Origin: JAJEDW01 sp963555775
Lineage (GTDB): Bacteria > Acidobacteriota > Terriglobia > 20CM-2-55-15
Length of the DNA stretch: 64,000 nt
Assembly (NCBI GenBank): GCA_963555775.3
Contig: CAUVWY020000009.1
Coordinates: 1-64,000, forward strand
Direction of reading: 5' to 3'
The notes beneath the pieces are model-generated. The model worked only from the letters and a program-made list of their open reading frames with translations. It ran no database searches and was not told the DNA's origin. Of the stretch, positions 53,133 through 60,824 are shown in pieces (the first letter of the stretch is position 1; each line of letters starts with the position of its first letter). Both the position numbers and the translations under genes were made by a program.

Positions 53133-54392
53133 ATGACACGCGCGAACCGAACGTTGTTCCTGATCGTAACCACGCTGCTCCTGACCCACGCGACTGAAGC
53201 GCTCGCTCAAAGGGGAGGGCGCGGCCTGAGGGCCGGTGGGGGTTTGACGCGCGGTGCCGCTCCCGCTCCGACACCTCCCGACCCGGCGATCCCCAACGTG
53301 GGCCCGGTGCGGTCGTGCGAGAGCTTGGCGACGGTTGCGATACCGAATACGACGATCGAGTCGGCGGCCATCGATCCGAATGATGCTGCCGTGTGCCGGG
53401 TTAAGGCGACGACGACCCACGCTCCGGCCGGAGACGAGGTGCGGATATGGATCGCGATTCCTACCTCCGACTGGAACGGACGCTTTCTGGGAACCGGAGG
53501 CGGAGGTTTCTCGGGTGGAAATGAAAACGGAGTGAATCAGCCTGTTGCACTCGGCTACGCCGCGGGCGCCACGGATACGGGCCACGAGGGCGGGAGCGGG
53601 AGCTTTGCCCTGGATACGGACGGCACGTTGAACTGGCAGCTCATCCGGGATAACGCTCATGTCGGGATTCACGAGATGACCGTGAGCGGCCAGGCGCTGA
53701 CCGAAGCGATGTACGGCGTCGCGCCGCGATACTCCTATTTCAACGGGTGCTCGACCGGCGGGCGTCAGGGACTGATGGAAGCGCAGCGCTATCCCGGTGA
53801 CTACGACGGCATCATGTCCGCCGCCCCCGCAATCAACTGGCCCCGGCTCATGATGCAGTCGCTCTGGGGCGCGGTGGCGATGAACACCGAGGGAAATACG
53901 GTGTCCTCCTGCAAGCTCACGGCTGCGATGGCGGCCGCTGTCGCGTCCTGCGACACGATCGACGGTGTCGAAGACGGCGTCATCGAAGACCCCGATCGCT
54001 GCGCCTACGATCCCCGTGCGCTCATCGGCGAGTCCGCCGGAGAGTGCGGCGCCGTCACCGAGGCGGACGCCGAAATGATTCGCATGCTTTGGGGAGGCCC
54101 CACCCGGCAGGACCGAAGCTTTCTCTGGTACGGGATGCCGTGGGGCGCCAACATGGTTCCGCTGGCGTCCAGCGGGGGCACTCCGTTGACGCCCGAGGCT
54201 TTCCGGTTTTCGGTGGACTGGCTGCGATACTGGATCACGCAGGATCCGGAATTCGACTGGACCACCATGACGCGCGACGCCTACGAGCGGCTCTGGGAGC
54301 AGTCGCTGGAGCAGTATGGCCTAGCAGCCTGTCGGACTTTCGTCGTAAGTCCTTTGTTTTCAACGACGGCCCTTTTCAGCTCGAAACTGTAA
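53133..54392 (+). pseudogene. Tannase / feruloyl-esterase family protein, N-terminal part
   Basis: ATG 53133 follows AGGAGG. The signal peptide (LFLIVTTLLLTHATEALAQ) leads to a Gly/Arg linker and a tannase-family (PF07519) catalytic domain: VWIAIPTSDWNGRFLGTGGG, YAAGATDTGHEGGSGSFALD, nucleophile Ser in YFNGCSTGGRQGLMEAQRYP, and CDTIDGVEDGVIEDPDRCAY. Native coding ends at the CTAG at 54321; the last residues come from MITE copy 3. The missing C-terminus holds the catalytic Asp/His. Confidence 0.88.
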
Positions 54393-54450
54393 ACACAGTC
54401 ATATGAATGACTTAGATTTTCGATTTGGTGTTAGTCCGACAGGCTGCTAG
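54321..54450. mobile_element. 130-bp MITE copy 3 with CTAG target duplication
   Basis: Ends, length and interior match copies 1 and 2. Removing 126 bp with one CTAG joins EQYGL to VIGTDNPDLTEF in frame, restoring the tannase-family gene without any other change. Confidence 0.93.
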
Positions 54451-54869
54451 TGATCGGCACCGACAACCCGGACCTGACGGAGTTCCGCGACCGAGGCGGC
54501 AAGGCAATTGTCTGGCATGGATGGGCCGACCAGCTCATCACCGCCAAGGGAACGATCGACTACTACCAGCGGGTCCAGCAGCGGATGGGCGGTCCGGAAG
54601 CAACGTCCGAATTCCTTCGGCTGTTCATGGCGCCCGGCGTGGCCCATTGCGCCGGCGGCCCCGGACCGGCGCCGACAGGTCAACTCGACGCGTTGCTGGC
54701 CTGGGTCGAGGATGGCGTGGCGCCGGAAACGTTGACTGCCATTCGGCGCGATCAGAACGGCGAAGTGATCCGGTCGAGACCGTTGTGCCAGTACCCGCTC
54801 GTGGCCCGATATACCGGGAACGGGAGCACGGATGACGCCGAGAACTTCGTGTGCGGCACGGGGTTCTAG
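54450..54869 (+). pseudogene. Tannase / feruloyl-esterase family protein, C-terminal part
   Basis: 139 codons continuing the family after the MITE: TEFRDRGGKAIVWHGWADQL (catalytic Asp in WADQ), YYQRVQQRMGG, RLFMAPGVAHCAGGPGPAPT (catalytic His in VAHCAGG), LVARYTGNGSTDDAENFVCG. A GTG inside the MITE junction could start translation, but without the N-terminal nucleophile the product would be inactive. Confidence 0.86.
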
Positions 54870-54919
54870 CAGCACGGATACCTCCACCGTAAACCGGAGA
54901 CTTGAGAGGAGATAGGGCA

Positions 54920-55756
54920 ATGAGAACGAAACACGGAAGCGCGATGAAGTTGGGACTTTGGGGATTGGCGTTGTGCCTGCAGATCGGCGCGATCCCGGTG
55001 GCGGTCGAAGCCGCGGCACAGGCCGGGCGAGGCGGGCGCGGGCAGGCGCCGGTCGACGCTCGCGTCGAACAGCGGACCTATCTCTTCGAAGAGACGAACG
55101 AAGAGCTTCCATATGCCGTGTTCGTGTCGTCCAAGGTGACCGAAAACGCCGAGAATCCTCTGATCATCGCGTTGCACGGCCTGGGGGGAAGCCCCTTGTC
55201 GTTGTTGCGCGGCAACGCGCTGGATCTGGCCGAAGAAAACGGCTACATCCTGGTCGGACCCATGGGCTACAACTCGGGCGGCTGGTACGGCAGTCCACTG
55301 CTTGGAGTCGGCCGCGGCCGCGGCGGAGTGGAACCCCCGGAAAACCTCAGCGAGCTGAGCGAGACGGACGTGATGAACGTTCTCGAGATGATCCGCGAGG
55401 AGTTCAACGTCGACGCTGACCGGACGTACCTGATGGGTCACTCGATGGGCGGCGCCGGCACCTTTCACCTCGGCGTGAAGTACGCGTCCGACTGGGCGGC
55501 CATCGCGGCGATCGCGCCCGCGTCTTTCGCCATGGATCCCGACATGTTGGCTGCGGTACCGGAAATGCCCGTGATGATCGTCCAGGGTGACGCGGACCCC
55601 TTGGTTCCCGTCGAGAACACGCGGCAGTGGGCCGATAAACTGGCAGAGCTCGGCATGACGCACGAGTATCTTGAAATTGCGGACGGAGACCACGGCAACG
55701 TGATCTCAATCGGCATGCCGGACATTTTCGAGTTCTTCGCCGCGCACTCCAGATAG
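54920..55756 (+). CDS. Secreted CE1/feruloyl-esterase-like alpha/beta hydrolase
   Basis: 278 residues. GAGGAG precedes ATG 54920, and a signal peptide (LALCLQIGAIPVAVEAAAQ) and an AGRGGRGQAP linker follow. The alpha/beta hydrolase core has LIIALHGLGGSPLSLLRGNA (oxyanion), the nucleophile in YLMGHSMGGAGTFHLGVKYA, Asp in MIVQGDADPLVPVENTRQ, and His in EIADGDHGNVIS. It resembles esterase D/LpqC-type polyhydroxybutyrate or feruloyl esterases. It lies 50 bp after the broken tannase gene, so the two were probably one aromatic-ester operon. Confidence 0.84.
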   Translation: MRTKHGSAMKLGLWGLALCLQIGAIPVAVEAAAQAGRGGRGQAPVDARVEQRTYLFEETNEELPYAVFVSSKVTENAENPLIIALHGLGGSPLSLLRGNALDLAEENGYILVGPMGYNSGGWYGSPLLGVGRGRGGVEPPENLSELSETDVMNVLEMIREEFNVDADRTYLMGHSMGGAGTFHLGVKYASDWAAIAAIAPASFAMDPDMLAAVPEMPVMIVQGDADPLVPVENTRQWADKLAELGMTHEYLEIADGDHGNVISIGMPDIFEFFAAHSR

Positions 55757-55816
55757 GCCTTTTTTCGACTCGAAATCGTGGGGGCGACGGCCACGGACTG
55801 GGCGGGCTCTACGATC

Positions 55817-55882
55817 GGCGCGTTCCTCGCGTCGGTCGCGCCAGGCGCGTAGCGGCGTGTTCCTCACGCCGGATCAAGCGCG
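55817..55882. repeat. GC-rich palindromic dispersed repeat
   Basis: GGCGCGTTCCTCGCGTCGGT, then GGCGTGTTCCTCACGCCGGA and TCAAGCGCG: two inverted units of the family in one array, directly before the IS256-type remnant. Confidence 0.65.
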
Positions 55883-55890
55883 TCAGGGGG

Positions 55891-56226
55891 CGGGACCTGG
55901 CCGCGTGGCTGAAGAAGTGCCAACAGAAGTATCCCCGGCTCTGTGACTGGGTCGAGAACAACATCGAGGAAACGCTCAGCTTTTATCAGCTTCCTGGCCC
56001 GCACCACAAGCACATGAAGTCGACCAACATGCTGGAAAGGCTCAATGAAGAGATCAAATGGCGGACCCGCGTCGTGCGGATCTTCCCCAACCGGGACAGT
56101 TGTCTTCGATTGATCCGCGCACTGGCCATTGAAACCCACGAAAACTGGATCGAGGCGACCCGGTACTTGAATATGTCCTTTCTACGGGAACAAAAGAAGG
56201 AGTCGTTGCGAAACACGGCGGCCTGA
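55891..56226 (+). pseudogene. IS256-family (mutator-type) transposase, C-terminal remnant
   Basis: The frame ending 56226 encodes RDLAAWLKKCQQKYPRLCDW, ENNIEETLSFYQLPGPHHKH, then MKSTNMLERLNEEIKWRTRV and VRIFPNRDSCLRLIRALAIE, the diagnostic C-terminus of IS256-family transposases (STNMLERLNEEIKRRTRV). The DDE Asp residues upstream are missing. The terminal-repeat-like sequence at 56233-56279 follows the stop. Confidence 0.82.
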
Positions 56227-56363
56227 ACACCGACGGAGATGCCGAATCTCAATTTGCAGAACTTGACGCACACAACTCCGTATGTCTCGGATGGAGGTTA
56301 TTCTATTTGAGGCGACAGGCGCGGGGACTGTTTGCGCAACCGTGAGGAATAATCTCTTTTCAA

Positions 56364-57689
56364 ATGATTCACAAGAAGCTCACCGTCGTTCTCGTCGCAC
56401 TGCTGTCTATCGCGACCGCCCAGGCTCAGACAGATAATGATCGAACAACAGTCTACGTGGACACGGTGCTCGGCAGCTTTTCCATAGAGCTACTCGACGA
56501 CGTTTCGCCCAACACCGCAGCCAACTTCCTCAACTACGTTCGTGACGGCGATTACGACGGCACGTTTTTCCACCGCGCAATACCGGGCTTTATTCTTCAA
56601 GGAGGCGGTTTCAGTATGGGGACCAATGGCGTAGTATCCGCAGTCCCCTCGGACCCTCCTGTCGCAAACGAATTCCGCCTGCCCAACATCCGTGGAACCA
56701 TCGCAATGGCCAAACTTCCGGGAGATCCCGACAGCGCCACGAATCAATGGTTTGTCAACCTCGCCGATAATTCAGAGATTCTGGACGCTCAGAACGGTGG
56801 ATTCACCGTATTCGCACGCGTATTGGGCGACGGAATGGGTGTCGTCGATGCGATCGTGGCGCAGCCGATAATTAGTCGTGGCGGTGCAATCTCGAATACA
56901 CCCACCATCGATTATTTCGGCGGAGTGATTTCGCGTGGACACCTGGTCAACATAAACAGCATGACCGTCATCGAATATACGTTGACGTCAACCGGCATCG
57001 CCTCACCGGCATCCGCGCCAACCGGGACATCCGTGCTGTTCACGGTGACCGTCACACCCGGAACAAACCCCGCAAGCACGGGTATCACCGTGACTGCCGA
57101 CCTGTCTTCGATCGGAGGATCCGCCGCAGAAACCCTGTTTGACGATGGCACAAACGGCGATGTGGTTTCGGGCGACAATGTGTTCTCGTTCCTCGCGACT
57201 GTAGGGAGCGGCACCTCTTCAGGAGCCCACTCAATCACTGTCAACGTGAGCGATTCGATTTCCCGCACCGGAACCACCTCCCTCGCTCTGACAGTGTCGA
57301 CGCGCCAGACGTTCTCCATCAGCGACAGGGGCGGAGTTTCACTCTCTTCCGAAGGTGCGTCAGCAACCACTGTTTCCGGATACGGACGGGTCGAAGCCGA
57401 CGACGGGTCGACGACGCCGGAGGGATTGGCCATATTCGGGTTCCGGCCAAATGGCATTCTCGTCTCCGAGGCCGGTGTGCCGGCTTCGGCAACGCTCCAG
57501 GAGGGACGGATCTTTGCAGAAATCGACGGTCCCGTACGGACTGGGCTTGCCATAGCCAACCCCAACGACACTGCCGCCATGATCGCGTTCTTCTTTACCA
57601 ACAGCGACGGCATCGACTCCGGACACGGCAGTCTTACGCTGGGGCCCCGGGAACAGAATGGCACGATTTCTGGACGAAGATCCCTTTAA
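56364..57689 (+). CDS. Exported cyclophilin-type peptidyl-prolyl isomerase with C-terminal module, frameshifted
   Basis: 441 codons to an early stop caused by a frameshift near 57656. The signal peptide (VVLVALLSIATAQAQ) is followed by a cyclophilin domain at about residues 28-195: VDTVLGSFSIELLDDVSPNT, DGTFFHRAIPGFILQGGGF, FRLPNIRGTIAMAKLPGDPD, SATNQWFVNLADN. Then come an Ig-like domain and, from about residue 340, the module VSGYGRVEADDGSTTPEGLA, IFGFRPNGILVSEAGVPASA shared with the astacin at the left edge. The protein continues in the frame beginning 57658. The isomerase domain itself is intact. Confidence 0.8.
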   Translation: MIHKKLTVVLVALLSIATAQAQTDNDRTTVYVDTVLGSFSIELLDDVSPNTAANFLNYVRDGDYDGTFFHRAIPGFILQGGGFSMGTNGVVSAVPSDPPVANEFRLPNIRGTIAMAKLPGDPDSATNQWFVNLADNSEILDAQNGGFTVFARVLGDGMGVVDAIVAQPIISRGGAISNTPTIDYFGGVISRGHLVNINSMTVIEYTLTSTGIASPASAPTGTSVLFTVTVTPGTNPASTGITVTADLSSIGGSAAETLFDDGTNGDVVSGDNVFSFLATVGSGTSSGAHSITVNVSDSISRTGTTSLALTVSTRQTFSISDRGGVSLSSEGASATTVSGYGRVEADDGSTTPEGLAIFGFRPNGILVSEAGVPASATLQEGRIFAEIDGPVRTGLAIANPNDTAAMIAFFFTNSDGIDSGHGSLTLGPREQNGTISGRRSL

Positions 57690-58734
57690 TGGTGCCAGCG
57701 CAATGCGGAGCACATTTACCTTCACTTCCGACCTCCCGGTCGCCGTCATCGCGCTACGCGGGCTCGTCAATGAACGCTCCGAGTTCCTGATGACGACGCT
57801 TCCCGTCGCGCCGCTGTCGCCCCCCGCGGGCGGCACGTTCTACTTTCCTCATTTCACGGATGGCGGCGGATGGACCACCCAAGTCATTCTGGTCAACCCC
57901 ACCGACGCCCCCATCGCCGGGAACGTGCAGTTCTTCGGCTCCGGCAGCGAGACGGAAGCCGCCGATCCAGCGACTCTGACGCTCGCCGATGGACGGACCG
58001 GATCGGAATTCACCTACTCGATCGCGCCACGCAGTGCGACGCGCCTCGAAACCGCCAATCCCGCTGGATCGACCCAGCAGTCAGGGTCGGTACGGGTGGT
58101 TGCCGACCCCGGCAGCCCCGTGCCGTCGGGAGTCAGTGTCTTCGCTTACGAGCGCGGCGGCATCACCGTCTCCGAAGCCGGTGTCCCGGCATCCACCGCC
58201 GGTGCGGCCTTCCGCGTATACGTCGAGGCGAGCGGCACGCCCGAGCAGCCCCACTCGGTGCGGAGCGGCATCGCCCTGACCAACACGTCGAGTGCGCCCG
58301 TGACGGTCTCGCTCGAGTTGACGGACCTGGACGGAACCGCGACAGGACTCCCAGAGTCACTCACCATTCCCGCATCGGGCCACATCGCTCGATTCATTGA
58401 TCAATTCTTCCCCGCCTTGACCACACCATTCTCGGGAATTCTCAGAGTGACGTCCACGGCGACTGATATCGCGCTCGTTGGCCTCCGTCTCACAACCAAT
58501 GAGCGAAACGATTTAGTGATAACGACAACCCCGCCTTCAGACGAATCTTCGGCAACAAACTCGACTGACTTGTTCTTTCCTCACTTTGTTGATTCGGGTG
58601 GATGGACAACGCAGTTCATACTCTTCAGCGGCTCCCCGGGACAGACCGCATCCAGGGTGATCCGGTTCACGGGGCAGGACGGTCAGCCCCTGGAGTTGCC
58701 CGTGGCCCCGACGGCGGCTCCAACGATCCCCTAA
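57658..58734 (+). CDS. C-terminal continuation of the cyclophilin fusion protein, after the frameshift
   Basis: 358 codons beginning MARFLDEDPFNG, which matches the astacin segment TAKFLNQEPFNS. Deleting one A in the AA of GAACAGAATGGC joins it to the upstream frame. Content: FTFTSDLPVAVIALRGLVNE, FPHFTDGGGWTTQVILVNPT, VFAYERGGITVSEAGVPAST and FPHFVDSGGWTTQFILFSGS, repeats of the shared beta-sandwich module. It has no signal peptide of its own, so it is not an independent secreted protein. Confidence 0.78.
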   Translation: MARFLDEDPFNGASAMRSTFTFTSDLPVAVIALRGLVNERSEFLMTTLPVAPLSPPAGGTFYFPHFTDGGGWTTQVILVNPTDAPIAGNVQFFGSGSETEAADPATLTLADGRTGSEFTYSIAPRSATRLETANPAGSTQQSGSVRVVADPGSPVPSGVSVFAYERGGITVSEAGVPASTAGAAFRVYVEASGTPEQPHSVRSGIALTNTSSAPVTVSLELTDLDGTATGLPESLTIPASGHIARFIDQFFPALTTPFSGILRVTSTATDIALVGLRLTTNERNDLVITTTPPSDESSATNSTDLFFPHFVDSGGWTTQFILFSGSPGQTASRVIRFTGQDGQPLELPVAPTAAPTIP

Positions 58735-58979
58735 GACACCCATCAGGGATAGTGATCTCGCGTCACGTCATGGCAGCATAGGCCGCATCCCCGTAGCGCA
58801 TTCCTGGTCTTATCGCTCTGACAATCCTGTCTGCACCAGAACCTACGAGCGGATGTCTTGCAACTTTCAAAAAACGGCCAGAGAACGAAGGGTCGAGTCG
58901 ACCGGGAGCCGTAATCAACGCGGATCCAGGAATCCAACCTGTCCAAGATTCATTCCGTCTTGGGGCGTCTGCCCTGTAC

Positions 58980-59030
58980 GGCGCGTTCCTCGCGCCGGAT
59001 CAAGCGCTCATGCCCGCACGCGGGTTGCCT
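58980..59030. repeat. GC-rich palindromic dispersed repeat
   Basis: GGCGCGTTCCTCGCGCCGGA, TCAAGCGC, then the flank CACGCGGGTTGCCTCCA, which also accompanies the copy at 10490-10600, showing that the repeat unit is at least 50 bp. Confidence 0.65.
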
Positions 59031-59218
59031 CCACTGGGAATATAGCGCCCTGGCACTGGCGGATGGATCCGGCGCTGTAGCAGACAACTCGTGAGAAAAG
59101 CGGGCCAGCTCATGCGCCTGGGAAGGCAGTCCCGGTGGCGTGCGCCCGGAGGGCGACGGAGGCGTACTTTTTACTGCCGCACCAAGGTGCGCGATGACAG
59201 TACGTCGAGGAGCCTGAC

Positions 59219-59282
59219 CGCGCTTGATCCGGCGCGACCGGCGTGACCGGCGCCAGGAAAGCGCCTGAGAACGCGCCGCTAT
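59219..59282. repeat. GC-rich palindromic dispersed repeat
   Basis: CGCGCTTGATCCGGCGCGAC, then GCGCCTGAGAACGCGCCGCT, the latter identical to part of the copy at 10570-10590. Confidence 0.65.
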
Positions 59283-59342
59283 GCACTGATCAGGCGTATC
59301 GACGAACCCGCCTACTTCCCGTGAGATGGCGTTGCGGAACGC

Positions 59343-60551
59343 TCAGGGGGCCGGCTCGATACGCAGGAGCGCGCCCTCGTCTTCGTCCGTGAGCAGGTAC
59401 AGGAATCCGTCGGGCCCTTCGCGTACTTCCCGGATGCGTTGCCTGAGCTCCCTCAACATCGACTCGCGCCGCACTTCCTCTGTCCTGTCGTTGAACACGA
59501 CGCGCTGCAGGTGGCCCGTGCCCGGGATGCGGCCCTCGGTCATCCCACCGACGAACACGTTGCCTCTCCACGCCGGAAACTGATCGCCGGTGTAGACGGC
59601 CATGCCGGCGACCGCGATGGCGGGCAGCCACACGACGAGCGGCGATTCTATCCCCTCGCGGGTCGGATGTTCGGAAATGCGCGGACCTGAATAATCGCGT
59701 CCGAAGCTCTGAACCGGCCATCCGTAATCCCGCCCCGGCAAGATGATGTTGATCTCGTCGCCGCCGTTGGGGCCGTTTTCGTGTTGCCAGAGCATCCCGG
59801 TCTCGGGGTGGACGATGAGGCCCAGCGTATTGCGATGCCCCAGGGTGTAAATTTCCGGCCGATAGCCCGCTCGGTCCACGAACGGGTTGTCGGGCGGTAC
59901 GGAGCCATCGTCGTTGAGACGCAGGATCTTGCCGCGCAAGCTCATGGGATCTTGCGCGACGTTTTCGATGTCGTTCTGGGACCTGCCGCCGGTGGACATG
60001 TAGACCATGCCGTCACGTCCGAAGACGACGCGGCCGTTGAGACCCGAGTTGCCCTCGTACGCATTGGCCGGGACGACAAGGTCTTGGACGTCGACGAGCG
60101 CGTCGCTCTCGAGCCGGCCCCGCGCGAGTGCCGGAACGCCCATGCCGTTTCCGGCCGGCTTGGTGTAGGTGAGATAGACCAGGCGATTCTCGGCAAACCC
60201 CGGATGGAGGGCAACATCCATGAGACCCCCGTTGCCATCGGTCCGGACCTCGGGCACGCCGGAGATGTCCTGTGGGTCGAGCACTCCGTCTCGAACGATG
60301 CGCAGGCGGCCGTCCCGCTCGGTGATCAGCATGTCGCCGCCGGGCAGGAACGCGATGGCCCATGGATGCGAGAGCCCCTTGGTCACGACGCTGACGCGGA
60401 TGCTGTGCTGCTCGGCCGTATCGAACACCCATGGTCCGTCACCCAATGGCGGTACCGGTACGCCGATAGGCGGTTGCTGCCGGGCGTGGCTGACCGCTGC
60501 CATGACGATCAGTAACGCCGCAGCCCATCGAACGGAATGTCGGACTCTCAT
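59343..60551 (-). CDS. Secreted PQQ-dependent aldose/sorbosone dehydrogenase-like protein
   Basis: 402 residues. A signal peptide (WAAALLIVMAAVSHARQ) is followed by a six-bladed GSDH propeller: KGLSHPWAIAFLPGGDMLIT, GGLMDVALHPGFAENRLVYL, GRVVFGRDGMVYMSTGGR, IYTLGHRNTLGLIVHPETGM, LWQHENGPNGGDEINIILPG, RDYGWP. The His in LSHPWA and the GHRN and E-x-GP-x-GGDE motifs match the soluble glucose dehydrogenase family, which uses PQQ and calcium. ATG 60551 follows GGGAGG. Oxidation of a sugar outside the cytoplasm is likely. Confidence 0.88.
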   Translation of the reverse strand: MRVRHSVRWAAALLIVMAAVSHARQQPPIGVPVPPLGDGPWVFDTAEQHSIRVSVVTKGLSHPWAIAFLPGGDMLITERDGRLRIVRDGVLDPQDISGVPEVRTDGNGGLMDVALHPGFAENRLVYLTYTKPAGNGMGVPALARGRLESDALVDVQDLVVPANAYEGNSGLNGRVVFGRDGMVYMSTGGRSQNDIENVAQDPMSLRGKILRLNDDGSVPPDNPFVDRAGYRPEIYTLGHRNTLGLIVHPETGMLWQHENGPNGGDEINIILPGRDYGWPVQSFGRDYSGPRISEHPTREGIESPLVVWLPAIAVAGMAVYTGDQFPAWRGNVFVGGMTEGRIPGTGHLQRVVFNDRTEEVRRESMLRELRQRIREVREGPDGFLYLLTDEDEGALLRIEPAP

Positions 60552-60585
60552 GCGAACCTCCCTCGTGAGCCGAACTTGAACCAGC

Positions 60586-60600
60586 CGGGGCTTCGCCCCG
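60586..60600. terminator. Short GC hairpin upstream of the sugar dehydrogenase
   Basis: CGGGGC-TTC-GCCCCG in the 273-bp gap between two minus-strand genes. It could end transcription of the upstream gene or sit in the leader of the dehydrogenase. No T-run follows. Confidence 0.25.
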
Positions 60601-60824
60601 AACCGCCGCGAGCGCTACTTGGCGGTTTGCGATTGCTGGCCATCAGTAGATAGCAATCCGTTCAGGGCCTGGAACGGCCCAAACTGGATCGAAATCACCG
60701 CAAAATACATTATCCCGTTGAAATCGAGAGGGCATAGAAAAACGATACCCCGGCCGATCCGGATTCAGTCTGGACGCACGGGAAGTGGCCTGATCGTGGA
60801 CCGTTGCCAGTCTGGTACCGTGGC

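Larger units (their letters stand above)
58735..59342. other. Repeat-rich intergenic region
   Basis: No supported gene. It contains GC-rich repeats at 58980-59030 and 59219-59282. Between them, 59095-59215 has several inverted repeats, including CGCACC-AA-GGTGCG inside TACTG...CAGTA. Confidence 0.5.
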
